30,310 nucleotides of DNA from [Eubacterium] yurii subsp. margaretiae ATCC 43715 (GCA_000146855.1 GL405246.1:1871576-1901885); one strand, 5' to 3'; positions 1 through 8,500 are shown, counted from the stretch's first letter. Notes: generated by a model from the sequence alone, not told the origin. Numbers and translations are program-made.

Positions 1-54
1 TATTGCAAGTCAATAGTATTTTAAATTTTTTATCATTTTTTTGCACAATAAAAA

Positions 55-79
55 ACAGTAAATCATTTTGACCTACTGT
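55..79 (-). terminator. Possible terminator after the 166-aa gene
   Basis: On the minus strand a 6-bp stem (ACAGTA at 55-60 with TACTGT at 74-79) is followed by a run of T. It lies about 70 bases past the stop of the gene ending at 147. The stem is short, so this is a weak call. Confidence 0.3.
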
Positions 80-146
80 ATAATAAACTTCTCTTTATAG
101 TTTTTTATTGAGTTAACATACTGATACTAAAATTTAATAAAAATTT

Positions 147-647
147 CTACTTAATCACTAATTTTTTAAGATTAATATCCAGCCTTTGGTCTTTTGCATA
201 ATAATTAATACTTATATCGTATCCTTTTGAATTGCCATCCCAACTGGTTACACCTTTCTCCAAGCTGTATTTATCTTTGTATGAATTTATAATATCCTGA
301 GAACTTGCCTCATCAGCCTTTATGCTTACAGTTGCAGATTTTATATTATTATCCTTATCATAAAGCACATCGTAATGTGTTACTTTCACATCTTCACCGA
401 TGATATCTCTTATCTCTCCAACTTCTTTTGGTAGTTTAAATGAAGCAATAGAACTTCTCTTAGTAAGTCTTACATCTCCGCTACCATCCTGCATCTCTAC
501 TCTTTCAGGTTTGGGATTTAATTCCATTTGATAAATTGAATAAGCAGAAAGTGCTATTAAAATTATAATTGGAATAAATAGTATTCTTCTTCCTTCTTTA
601 GTTGTTAATAGCCTAAAAAACCATTTGAATTTTGTAGTATTATCCAT
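147..647 (-). CDS. Small membrane-anchored protein, unknown function
   Basis: I do not recognise a family. The 166-residue protein has a basic N-terminus (about residues 1-22), one hydrophobic membrane segment (about 23-40, rich in Ile/Leu) and a mixed, charged C-terminal domain of about 125 residues that by topology should lie outside the cell. There is no lipobox and no clear cleavage site, so it is probably a signal-anchored protein. The ATG at 647 is preceded by an AGAGGA-type ribosome binding site about 8 bases away. It stands alone: the next gene on this strand ends more than 800 bases upstream. A TATAAT box and a 17-base palindrome lie just upstream and may control it. The frame is open throughout and codon use looks like that of its neighbours, so it is likely real, but the role is open. 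Confidence 0.75.
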   Translation of the reverse strand: MDNTTKFKWFFRLLTTKEGRRILFIPIIILIALSAYSIYQMELNPKPERVEMQDGSGDVRLTKRSSIASFKLPKEVGEIRDIIGEDVKVTHYDVLYDKDNNIKSATVSIKADEASSQDIINSYKDKYSLEKGVTSWDGNSKGYDISINYYAKDQRLDINLKKLVIK

Positions 648-681
648 ATAAAAGTCCTCTTTTCTTTATACTATTACTCTC

Positions 682-698
682 TAAATGTATTACATTTA
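682..698. promoter_or_regulatory. Palindromic operator-like site upstream of the 166-aa gene
   Basis: TAAATGTATTACATTTA is a perfect 8-1-8 inverted repeat. It sits between the putative -10 box (714-719) and the start codon (647), where a repressor would block transcription. The regulator is unknown; it does not match the Fur, PerR, LexA or Rex consensus as I know them. Confidence 0.4.
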
Positions 699-713
699 TT
701 AATACATATTTAA

Positions 714-722
714 ATTATATCA
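714..722 (-). promoter_or_regulatory. Extended -10 promoter for the 166-aa gene
   Basis: Minus-strand TGATATAAT is an extended -10 element (TG-N-TATAAT). No good -35 hexamer is seen 16-18 bases further upstream. It would give a leader of about 60 bases before the ATG at 647. Confidence 0.4.
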
Positions 723-880
723 TATTTTAGTTATTTTTTCTACTATTAATATTTTTAATCTTTTTCCTACAACAATTAAATAAAGATTATTATGCTACTA
801 TTCGTTAAATTATTAAAAAGTTTAGTATATATCTATAAAAGCAAATTTTTCTATTACCTTTTAGTATCACTTATTATTTA

Positions 881-1160
881 TATTAATCACCGTTTATATT
901 GTCATATATTTAGATTTAATGAAATATTATATTTTTCAGTCTTAAACAACTCACTATTAATATATTTGGGGACTATTTAATTGGTTTTTAGTATTAATTC
1001 TTTGCTTATTCATTAAATATTTTTAATGTATGAAGATATGATATTATATTAAAAACCTATCAAAAAGCCGTGTAATTTTATTACAGCAAGATTATTGATA
1101 ATCTGTAAAACGAATAATTTGCTAAAATAAAATTCTTGGTATTATAAATGGTGATTAATA
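881..1160. repeat. 280-bp intergenic element with inverted ends
   Basis: The ends 881-900 and 1141-1160 match as inverted repeats in 18 of 20 positions (tattaatcaccRtttataWt). Inside is a further perfect 7-2-7 palindrome (AGATTAT-TG-ATAATCT, 1089-1104). The left about 120 bases are repeated, diverged, at 8382-8500. Multi-copy, non-coding and with inverted ends, it resembles a small non-autonomous (MITE-like) element. A possible 62-codon frame on the plus strand (792-980) runs through its left end, has no ribosome binding site and is not credible. The rest of the gap 648-1460 holds only the hairpins listed separately. Confidence 0.5.
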
Positions 1161-1165
1161 TTAGT

Positions 1166-1211
1166 AAAAAACTCTTTGTAACAGTATAATGCTGAATACA
1201 AAGAGTTTTTT
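1166..1211. terminator. Bidirectional intrinsic terminator
   Basis: A perfect 15-bp stem (AAAAAACTCTTTGTA at 1166-1180 with its complement at 1197-1211) encloses a 16-base loop. It carries A/T tracts on both sides, so it can work in either direction. It most likely ends transcription coming from the SLH gene at 1461. Confidence 0.75.
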
Positions 1212-1409
1212 AGGATATATAGCCACTTTATTTATAAATAGTTAAATATCTTTTTTGTTTTAATCTATAATTCTATTTAGTTTTAGCATAATACTAAAAG
1301 CAATTATAGATTATAAGAAATATGTTTTTCTTAAGCTTTACAAAAATAAGTTTTAACCTTAAAAAAGTGTTACAGCTATATTGACATTCTATTATTAATT
1401 TATTTTTCT

Positions 1410-1450
1410 ACTTTAGATTTGAATGTCTGATAATATATCAAGCCTACAGT
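1410..1450 (-). terminator. Imperfect hairpin just after the SLH gene
   Basis: ACTTTAGATTTGA (1410-1422) can pair imperfectly with TCAAGCCTACAGT (1438-1450), within 15-50 bases of the stop codon at 1461. The same block recurs in better-paired form at 5698-5740 next to an SLH gene remnant. It is therefore a conserved 3' tail of this gene family and may be a terminator or an mRNA-end structure. Confidence 0.4.
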
Positions 1451-1460
1451 AATTACAATA

Positions 1461-4400
1461 TTACTTTGAAATTGCCTTTACTAATTTTGCCATTACTACA
1501 GCTGTTTCTGCTCTTGTAAGTGAGGCTTCAGGATTGAATTTACCTGTCTTATCTCCTACCACTATCTCATATTTGGCTAAGATATTTACATATTTCATTG
1601 TTTCTTCAGACATATTATTCATGTCTTTGAAGCTTATTTCTTTATTGCTTTCTTCAAGTTTGATACCTTTGTATTCCAAGTATCTGCCTATTATTGTCGC
1701 CATTTCGCTACGAGTTAGAGCTTCAATTGGATCGTATTTTCCATCCTTATTTTTTTGCACTATTTTTGCATTTACAGCCCAATTCATATCTTTGCTATAC
1801 CATTGATTTTGCGGTATACCTTCAACTTGTTTAGCATCTTCTACCTTTTCTTTAGAGATACGAGCCAACATCGAAATCAACATAGCTCTTGACAATTTGC
1901 CGTTAGGATCGAATCTGTTTTTATCTACTCCTACCATTATGCCTCTTTGAACTACAAATCTTATATAATCTATCGCCCAATGGTTATTTTTCACATCTAT
2001 AAAGTTAATATCAGGAGCAGATTTTGCAACTTCTTCTTCATCTATAGTTACAGTATTATCTGATTTTCTATCTGTGTTTCTCGATGAAGTTCTATCTCTA
2101 TCTATTTCTCTGTCTCTATCCCTGTCTCGTTCTCTTGACGATGAAGATGAACCACTGCCTCCACCACTAGAGTTTCCACCTGATGAAGTCTGTTTGTCCT
2201 TATACTCTACCTTTATTTCAGTATCTACATTAATCTTGAACTTATATTGATTATTTATAAGGTCTGATTTTTTGTCTGCTCCGTTTACTGTAAACAATGA
2301 CACTTCCTTATTTGCAGCAGGTACCACTGTCACTGTAACATCTGTTCCCTTTTTGATTTGACTTTCACTTGGATTTGATGTTATATTTTCTCCGAGCAAT
2401 GTCAATTTTACTTTTTGTTCTGCAGGTTTAGGATTTTTTTCTTCATATTCTACCTTTATTGCAGTGTCCTCTTCAATCCTAAAATTAAAGACATTATTTA
2501 CTAAGTCTGATTTTCTTTCAACTCCATTTACCGTAAATGATTTTACCTTCATATCATTATCCGGTTTTACAGTCACTTTGACATTTCTATTTTTCTCAAT
2601 TTCTCCTGCATTTGGTTCTGACGATATATTTCCACCTTCTAATGTCAACTTCACCTTATTACCCTGAGGATTTTGTGGATTTTCATTTTTTGTAGACCAA
2701 TCAAAAACTAAATTAAATTTCTGAGGATTTCCGCCATTTGCATCCTTGTCATCAGTCAAGATTTCTAGAGGTATTTTGGGTTCATTTGTAGAATTCCTTG
2801 ATATCACAAAGGTTTCATTGTACTCTGATGATGAATTATTAAACTTATCTGCCTTTTGTTTATTTCCATTTTCTATTGCTGATATTTCAGTCACCCTTAC
2901 AGTCTTAGCTCCATCTTTTACGGGCTTAAACTGTAATTCATACCTTGCCTTACTTCCTTTTTCGATGACTTTGACTACATCGTTCATTGATGTATCAAGC
3001 ATAGGAGGAGAAGAAACACCTACAGCTTGGAGCTTAGCTTTTACAGTATATGTTTTTTCTTCCTCTATTTTTTTAATCTTTCCTAAAGCATCTTCCAGAG
3101 CTTTTATTGCTTCGTCATAATCTTTTTGTAGAAAATCATCTTTTTTTAATACATCTAAAGCTTTAGATGTAACTTCACGTAACTTCAGTAAACCTTCTTG
3201 TTCATACTTATCAGGGTTATTTAATATAAAGTTAGCCTTATTAACTAATGTTCTTAGTTTTTTCCAATCTTCTTCCTTTACTTTTTTCTCAAAATCTTCT
3301 ATTGCTTTTTCAATTTTGCTAATAGCTACGCCTAATTCTTCATTTGTTTTTGATACTATTTCACTAAGAAATTTTTTGGCATCATCAATGGCTTTTTCAA
3401 GCTCGTCATTTGCCTCTTTTACCTTTTTACTGTCTTTTCGTAAAGTTTCAGCCTCATCAATTTTGCTTTCAAATATTTGCTTATCAGATTTTTTTACTGA
3501 TTTTTCAAATTTATCTATTGCTTCGTTTAATGCTTTTTCTGCCTTATCTACTTCATCTTGAGACTTAAAATCATCAAGCACCTTTTCTGCCACTTCAATA
3601 GCATCACTCAGTTCTTTTTTTGCTTCATCAATTCTATCAGCATTTAATCTATTTTTTGCATTTTCAATAGTTTTTTCAAGATTATCAGTTTTTATATCTG
3701 CCGAATTTTTGAATTTGTCAATTGCATTGTTTAAAGCAGTTATCGCTCTATCAAGCTGTTCTTCTGTTTTGATATTTTTAATTTCGTTTTCAGCAGTATT
3801 TATTGCACCCTGTAACTCATTAAAAGCTGACTTTGTTTTCTTTCCTTTATCAATTTTTTTAGCTTCTTTTATCAATTCCTCAAGTTTAGTAGTTACAACT
3901 TTTTCTACTTTAGAATTATTCCAGTCAAATTTTATACGTTTAATTTCTTCTGAACTACCACTGAATCCTGAAGACGGAATATAAATTTTTACAGGTAAAA
4001 TTTTTGTATTATCATCTACATCCATAACCACTTCCTTTGGATATTTTTTATCACGCATGCTCACATCTGTACCTTCAGTAGGATGATTCACACTATCTAC
4101 TGTGCTATACTCACTTATTGTTGCTTCTACAAAAGTGCCACCTTGCAATATATTTATTCTTCCCAAAAAACCTATCTTAAGCGGATTGGTGCTTCTCCTT
4201 AAAGCAAGGATCATTTTATGACCCTTATTTGTCTTATAAACCCTTGCAGGTGTCACAAGAGTACTATTCCATTCAAATTCACTGCCGTCAGTATTACAAA
4301 ACATAACAGGCACATTTAATATTGAAGCTATTTTTATACCAGGATCCTTCTTTTGTAATTCTTTTTCAATATCTTTAACAGAAGTATACCTTCCTTCTTC

Positions 4401-4907
4401 ATATTCAACGACTGATATTTTGAATTGTCTAAAAGATTCTTTAAGACTATCAATATTATGCTTATAATCAGACAAATCTCGTTTAGCAATTTTTATTGCT
4501 TCTACAAGAATGTCTTTAGCACCCGGAAAAGTATCTTCATCATCTTGTAAAGATTCAGCCCTTTTAATCTCAGCTTCAAATTCTTTATACACTTTTTCTA
4601 AAGGCGTAAGTGTATTTGCGTCTTTTGCAAATTCTTCAATGGCTTTATTTAGCTCATCTACAGTAAGTTCAAGTTCCACATCTGTTTTACCTGCATCAAA
4701 ATCTTCTTCAGCTTTTTTAATAGCTTTTTGAAGCTTCTCATAAGCTTGGTCAGTATTACTTCCCTGCTCAATTTTCTTAGCTCTTTCTATAAACTCTCTT
4801 TTGCTTGTAGGTTCGACTTCAGCAAAAGAAACTGGCGATACACAGCTTAATCCGACTGCAAATGCCATGAATAAAGACAGAGCATTTTTAAATTTTTTTG
4901 CTCTCAT
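1461..4907 (-). CDS. Large SLH-anchored surface protein with FIVAR and NEAT-like domains
   Basis: This 1148-residue exported protein is probably tethered to the cell-wall polymer. In order: signal peptide (1 to about 29, ending VSFA-EV); two helical FIVAR-like units (about 34-175); a NEAT-like beta domain (about 180-335); four more FIVAR-like units (about 340-610); a second NEAT-like domain (about 612-750) with a SPPMLDTSMND segment and a closing LVFDW strand; two related beta repeats (about 755-900, each with a SFTVNGxxxKSDLxNN-type core); a Gly/Ser then Arg/Asp-rich linker (about 905-950); and three SLH repeats to the C-terminus (LTRAETAVVMAKLVKAISK). NEAT domains in Firmicutes usually bind haem or haemoprotein, so a role in haem capture or adhesion is a reasonable inference; I cannot confirm the haem-ligand tyrosines. 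A strong AGGAGGT site (4919-4925) precedes the ATG. No sortase motif is present; SLH repeats provide anchoring. Confidence 0.88.
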   Translation of the reverse strand: MRAKKFKNALSLFMAFAVGLSCVSPVSFAEVEPTSKREFIERAKKIEQGSNTDQAYEKLQKAIKKAEEDFDAGKTDVELELTVDELNKAIEEFAKDANTLTPLEKVYKEFEAEIKRAESLQDDEDTFPGAKDILVEAIKIAKRDLSDYKHNIDSLKESFRQFKISVVEYEEGRYTSVKDIEKELQKKDPGIKIASILNVPVMFCNTDGSEFEWNSTLVTPARVYKTNKGHKMILALRRSTNPLKIGFLGRINILQGGTFVEATISEYSTVDSVNHPTEGTDVSMRDKKYPKEVVMDVDDNTKILPVKIYIPSSGFSGSSEEIKRIKFDWNNSKVEKVVTTKLEELIKEAKKIDKGKKTKSAFNELQGAINTAENEIKNIKTEEQLDRAITALNNAIDKFKNSADIKTDNLEKTIENAKNRLNADRIDEAKKELSDAIEVAEKVLDDFKSQDEVDKAEKALNEAIDKFEKSVKKSDKQIFESKIDEAETLRKDSKKVKEANDELEKAIDDAKKFLSEIVSKTNEELGVAISKIEKAIEDFEKKVKEEDWKKLRTLVNKANFILNNPDKYEQEGLLKLREVTSKALDVLKKDDFLQKDYDEAIKALEDALGKIKKIEEEKTYTVKAKLQAVGVSSPPMLDTSMNDVVKVIEKGSKARYELQFKPVKDGAKTVRVTEISAIENGNKQKADKFNNSSSEYNETFVISRNSTNEPKIPLEILTDDKDANGGNPQKFNLVFDWSTKNENPQNPQGNKVKLTLEGGNISSEPNAGEIEKNRNVKVTVKPDNDMKVKSFTVNGVERKSDLVNNVFNFRIEEDTAIKVEYEEKNPKPAEQKVKLTLLGENITSNPSESQIKKGTDVTVTVVPAANKEVSLFTVNGADKKSDLINNQYKFKINVDTEIKVEYKDKQTSSGGNSSGGGSGSSSSSRERDRDRDREIDRDRTSSRNTDRKSDNTVTIDEEEVAKSAPDINFIDVKNNHWAIDYIRFVVQRGIMVGVDKNRFDPNGKLSRAMLISMLARISKEKVEDAKQVEGIPQNQWYSKDMNWAVNAKIVQKNKDGKYDPIEALTRSEMATIIGRYLEYKGIKLEESNKEISFKDMNNMSEETMKYVNILAKYEIVVGDKTGKFNPEASLTRAETAVVMAKLVKAISK

Positions 4908-4925
4908 AAAAAATTCTTACCTCCT

Positions 4926-5268
4926 TTTTTACTTTTAGGTAATCAAGATAAATATCAGATAAAATTTTCTAAAAGATTCATTTGCAAAACATCAGCAATT
5001 ACAATAAAATATTAAAATAATATCATTATAAAACTATTATAAGAATTTAAACTATTATCTGTTATTTGCCGATATGCTATTTAAACGCAAAAATATGGCA
5101 ATTTATAGAAAATTGCACTACTTTTCAAACAATATCTAAGAGTTGAAAACTTTCAAAAATATTGCTTTTAAGATATTAAAAAAATTTATGATTTTAATTT
5201 TAAGGTAATCTTTTAAAATATTATGTACCGACTTTTACCTTATACCTTAATTAATTTTACACATAAAC
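4926..5268. other. Long untranslated leader region of the SLH gene
   Basis: Very AT-rich, without a credible reading frame. If the promoter at 5269-5297 is used, this is a 5' leader of about 350 bases, unusually long, so it could carry post-transcriptional control. I see no riboswitch family that I recognise. The stretch 5298-5532 beyond the promoter also shows nothing definable. Confidence 0.4.
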
Positions 5269-5297
5269 ATTATATATATAATGATAATTTAAGTCAA
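5269..5297 (-). promoter_or_regulatory. Sigma-A promoter for the SLH gene
   Basis: On the minus strand TTGACT (5292-5297) and TATAAT (5269-5274) are separated by exactly 17 bases: 11 of 12 consensus positions. The only gene downstream on this strand is the SLH gene starting at 4907. Confidence 0.6.
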
Positions 5298-5532
5298 TAC
5301 AATATTGAATTCTTTTTACAATTAACTCAATTTAAAAAAGAATTTTTTTGAATTATACAAATTAAGAAATTTATTTATAGTTTTATATTTTAAGAATATT
5401 ATTTAGAAATTTTTTTATATAATTCGGTATTTTCAGACTATTCTATCATATTTTTTTATTAAATATTTTATTTTCTTCTTTTTTGTTCTTACTTTATTTT
5501 TATTATTTTTCATCATTTTTACATTTTTAACT

Positions 5533-5697
5533 AACTCAACTTTACCACATAAAAAGCATATTAAAATCATTGATATTTAAGTAAATTTTAGAAATACAAT
5601 ACATTACTTGACATGGTATTTTCAGTGTTTTTAGATTTTTGATAAATATGTAAATTTCAATAAATATTATTTAAAAAAATTTATTGACTATTAGTAT
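5533..5697. repeat. Truncated MITE-like element, copy C
   Basis: It starts with AACTCAACTTTACCACAT, matching the left end of copies A (14399) and B (15228). It continues in register through the blocks CTTGACATGGTATTTTCAGTG and TTTTGATAAATATG before similarity fades near 5697. The right terminal inverted repeat is absent. It abuts the remnant of an SLH gene, so the two may have been joined by deletion. Confidence 0.6.
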
Positions 5698-5792
5698 TAC
5701 TGTAGATTTGAATGTAAAAAGACATATCAAAGCTACAGTAATTATTATGTTTTCTCCACTAATTCAGATGTTTGCGCTCTTGTAAATCTTGA
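5698..5792 (-). pseudogene. C-terminal remnant of an SLH-domain gene
   Basis: On the minus strand 5792-5745 reads SRFTRAQTSELVEKT followed by a stop, aligning with the end of the intact SLH protein (ASLTRAETAVVMAKLVK, stop). The DNA past the stop also matches: TAGATTTGAATGT, ATATCAA and CTACAGTAATTA recur at 1413-1455 and 5703-5743. At 5698-5714/5723-5740 this tail forms a nearly perfect hairpin (TACTGTAG...CTACAGTA). Stops interrupt the frame just upstream of the remnant, and the stop codon of the next gene (5794) lies against it. It is what is left of a second SLH gene. Confidence 0.65.
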
Positions 5793-5793
5793 G

Positions 5794-6252
5794 TTATGGT
5801 AGAATTATTACTTGCTCTTTTGCCTCCAATTCTATGCTTGAGACAGTACTGTGCTTTTTTAAGTCGGCTCTTGTATATATTACTACAGCTGATATTATGA
5901 GCATAGCCCCTACTAGAAGATATACATTTACCAAGCTGTTAGTCGTGCCGTATATCTCAAGCACTCCTTGAAATATACTCCCTACAGTAAGTGTAGCTAT
6001 ACCGCAGTTGTACAATCTTACAAGTGATTCTCCCGGCATTGAGTTTGTGGCAAATCTCTTGATAGTGTAGAATACTACCGTTCCACCTAAAAACGGTATT
6101 AAAAATGCAAATATCATAAAGGCTGAATATACCTCGTGTGAAAAGTATTCGTATATCGCTGCAAAAACAATGCAAAAAGCTGAAATTCCCAAATATATTT
6201 TTGAAATCTTATCTAATTTTTTGTCAGATTTTTTAGTAACCGATGTAAACAA
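5794..6252 (-). CDS. Four-TM membrane protein in a surface-glycan operon
   Basis: The 152-residue protein has a lysine-rich cytoplasmic N-terminus (KKSDKKLDK) and four predicted membrane helices (about 20-36, 42-62, 82-102, 108-127), followed by a charged tail. I do not recognise a named family. It overlaps the 3' end of the glycosidase gene by 20 bases and starts with TTG at 6252, about 10 bases after an AAGGAGT site (6263-6269) that lies inside the upstream gene. Translation is thus coupled and the two products probably act together. It is the last gene of a three-gene operon. Its stop codon directly touches an SLH gene remnant, so the end of the operon may have been rebuilt by recombination. 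Confidence 0.7.
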   Translation of the reverse strand: MFTSVTKKSDKKLDKISKIYLGISAFCIVFAAIYEYFSHEVYSAFMIFAFLIPFLGGTVVFYTIKRFATNSMPGESLVRLYNCGIATLTVGSIFQGVLEIYGTTNSLVNVYLLVGAMLIISAVVIYTRADLKKHSTVSSIELEAKEQVIILP

Positions 6253-7210
6253 TGTCGCTCACACTCCTTTCTTTTATATTGTTTCCATTTGTTGTAGGCT
6301 TATTAACTATATTACCGTTGAAATACATTGTAGACGAGCCTCCTCCGTCAAGGTTGTACACTGTCTTTGCTCCAAGTGACTGAGCGAACTGAGCAAGTTC
6401 ATATAGTGAAAGCCCTCTACTCTCATCAGTTCTACCGTCTGCAACTATAAAAACATAGTGCAATTTATCAATAATGGCAATTGCAGTTCTTGGATTGCTG
6501 GCTTTTGCCCTACCTACTTCATCTTGTGTACTTACGCTTATCTCACCGTCTTGAATTAGTGCAGGTCCAAATGAAAGTAGATTTACAACTCCTTTTTGTA
6601 TCAGTTCTTCTGCTGTAATCTCATCTTCTCTTATTATCTCGAAACTTCCGTCAGAGTATATCGCCAAGTCTTCCTGATTTTCCCTTGCCGTATTACGGTA
6701 GAGTACCCCATTTTTTATCACATAACCTCTTTCCTGAGCGCCGTAGTAATCTCCATTTACTGCAAGTATGGCTGAGTTTTCTTCAGCAGTTTCCGATGTC
6801 TTTGCAGTTACATTCCTTCCATAGAGATTTTGTGCAAGTGCTGTTCTAAGATAGTCAGCTGATGAGAGCTTTACATCTGCTACATATACCACTGTGTCGT
6901 TGTAGTTTTGCGTACTTAGATTTATCTTTATATTATCATCTTCATATTCTGTATCTGAACTTGTCTTTACAGTATTAGTCGCTGAATTTTGAGAGTTTTC
7001 AGTATTTTCCGAAGATTGAGTATTATCTGTACTTTCAGAAACTTCATTGCCTTGATTTGCTGATTGCTCTTGACTTGTCTCATCAGTAGTAATGAGTTTT
7101 TCGCTTATCTTGGTCTGAGCCGACGAATATACTTTTTCTATGACAAAGGTGTCAAGTGCAATATATACAGTAAATGCAATGAGGAAGATAACATAAGTTA
7201 TCAGCCACAT
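6233..7210 (-). CDS. Phosphodiester glycosidase (NAGPA-like) exported protein
   Basis: The protein belongs to the phosphodiester glycosidase/NAGPA (DUF2233) family, whose members act on sugar-phosphate diesters in exopolysaccharide or wall-polymer metabolism. It has an N-terminal membrane anchor (about 2-20), a Ser/Thr/Asn/Glu-rich spacer (about 40-90) and the catalytic domain (about 100-325) with family motifs NGDYYG (152-157), NPRTAIAI (239-246), VADGR (256-260) and YNLDGGGSSTMYFNG (285-299). The domain should lie outside the cell. Start problem: the ATG at 7210 has no ribosome binding site. A good GGAG lies before an ATG at 7227 that is out of frame; adding one A to the A6 run (minus strand, 7218-7213) would fuse them into MKNKKSMWLITYV, a typical anchor N-terminus. 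It lies between a GT2 glycosyltransferase gene upstream and a four-TM gene downstream. Confidence 0.85.
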   Translation of the reverse strand: MWLITYVIFLIAFTVYIALDTFVIEKVYSSAQTKISEKLITTDETSQEQSANQGNEVSESTDNTQSSENTENSQNSATNTVKTSSDTEYEDDNIKINLSTQNYNDTVVYVADVKLSSADYLRTALAQNLYGRNVTAKTSETAEENSAILAVNGDYYGAQERGYVIKNGVLYRNTARENQEDLAIYSDGSFEIIREDEITAEELIQKGVVNLLSFGPALIQDGEISVSTQDEVGRAKASNPRTAIAIIDKLHYVFIVADGRTDESRGLSLYELAQFAQSLGAKTVYNLDGGGSSTMYFNGNIVNKPTTNGNNIKERSVSDIVYIGY

Positions 7211-7227
7211 ACTTTTTTATTTTTCAT

Positions 7228-8286
7228 CTATATCAACTCCTTTTTTGTAATTGGATTTTTTTTAAATATCATCATTTTTTGTATAGCCATGCTTAGTGAA
7301 AATAGAGAAAGTTCTGTAATTATCTTTGCAAGAGACTTGTCTATATTTACATACTCAACTAAAAAACCGAGCATTGCAGTATTGATAGTTAGTATAAACA
7401 TGCAAAGCAAGATATATTTTATTCCTGCTTGGAATACATCGCTATTGCTCTTAAATACATATTTTCTATTTAGTGTAAAATTTACTACAGCACTGATAAT
7501 CCTTGCTGATATATTAGAAAGCCTTACACTGTTTAGAGTTCCCAGTCCACCTGTAGTAGAAAGGAAGATAAGATACAAGCTGAAATCCAAGCAAAAGCAT
7601 ATCAGCGAAGAAGCGGAAAATTTCAAAATCTCCTTGTAAATTCTAAATGAATCCTTTAATGTGTTAAAATGTGAAGACGAATTATTGTCTATATAAATAG
7701 TCTCAATATCCTCTTCCATTATTTGAATCTTGTTTTTTTGACATTCCATCAATACATTCATTTCGTATTCATACCTTTGACCCTTGACCTCAAGCATAAA
7801 ATCTATAAGGCTGTTGTCAAATGCCCTAAGACCGCTTTGAGTGTCATATACTCTTATACCTGTTGCCAGTCTATATATCACTCTTGTACAAGCATTTCCA
7901 AACTTACTTCTTAGAGGAACCTCTTTGCTAAAATTTCTCTTGCCTATTATGAGTTTTTCAGGATTTTGCAATAGCTTTTCGCATAGCTTCATTGCATCTT
8001 GTACAGTGTGCTGTCCGTCGGAATCCATAGTAACAATTACATATTTTTCTTTATAATTTTTTCTTATATATTCATATCCTGTTTTAAGAGCTGTCCCCTT
8101 GCCCCTGTTTTTTTCATGAATCAAAACAGTAGCGTATTTTTTTGCCTCTTCAAAAATCTCCTGATACTTCCATCCGCTGCCGTCATCTACAACGATAGCA
8201 TCAAAGGCGGTATTTTCCAATTCTTTTAATAGAGTGATTAATCTCTCGTCGGCTTCGTATGCCGGAATCAATGCTATCATCTTCAT
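7228..8286 (-). CDS. GT2 glycosyltransferase fused to a GtrA-like membrane domain
   Basis: Residues 1 to about 215 form a family 2 glycosyltransferase of the dolichol-phosphate-mannose-synthase type: the nucleotide-binding VVDDGS (32-37), the metal-binding MDSDGQH (87-93) and the acceptor-side QSGLRAF. Residues about 225-345 contain four hydrophobic segments typical of GtrA-like proteins, which help move or organise lipid-linked sugars. Such fusions are known and usually make polyprenyl-phosphate sugars for decorating surface polymers; the sugar cannot be told from sequence. The ATG at 8286 follows an AGGAGGG site (8292-8298). Its TAG stop is directly followed by the out-of-frame ATG of the next gene (7227). 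It is the first gene of the operon; I found no convincing -35/-10 pair upstream. Confidence 0.88.
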   Translation of the reverse strand: MKMIALIPAYEADERLITLLKELENTAFDAIVVDDGSGWKYQEIFEEAKKYATVLIHEKNRGKGTALKTGYEYIRKNYKEKYVIVTMDSDGQHTVQDAMKLCEKLLQNPEKLIIGKRNFSKEVPLRSKFGNACTRVIYRLATGIRVYDTQSGLRAFDNSLIDFMLEVKGQRYEYEMNVLMECQKNKIQIMEEDIETIYIDNNSSSHFNTLKDSFRIYKEILKFSASSLICFCLDFSLYLIFLSTTGGLGTLNSVRLSNISARIISAVVNFTLNRKYVFKSNSDVFQAGIKYILLCMFILTINTAMLGFLVEYVNIDKSLAKIITELSLFSLSMAIQKMMIFKKNPITKKELI

Positions 8287-8381
8287 AATATCCCTCCTGT
8301 ATAATTTTTATAATAACTTATATTGTGATTTAATTTCTCATATCTTGTTATAAGCTCTTAAATTTCAAATTTTTAAAGTAA

Positions 8382-8500
8382 TATTAATCACCATTTATAA
8401 TGTCATATATTTGAACTTATGGAAATATAATTTTTTGTAGTTTTGAACAATACATCTTTAATATATTTTTGGAATTACTTAATCGATTTTTAGTATAAAT
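8382..8500. repeat. Second, partial copy of the 881-1160 element
   Basis: 8382-8401 (tattaatcaccatttataat) is identical to the reverse complement of 1141-1160. The following about 100 bases align with 901-1000: GTCATATATTT, then GAAATAT, TTAATATATTT, then TTTTTAGTAT. The right end is not found. The remainder of the gap 8287-8908 shows only the terminator at 8700. Confidence 0.5.

Noticed and set aside
792..980. Plus-strand 62-codon hydrophobic frame
   Set aside because: No ribosome binding site, extreme AT-driven composition, and it overlaps an intergenic repeat element whose other copy does not preserve the frame.
7064..7639. Plus-strand 191-codon frame across the glycosyltransferase/glycosidase junction
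   Set aside because: Antisense to two well-supported genes, no binding site, no family resemblance.
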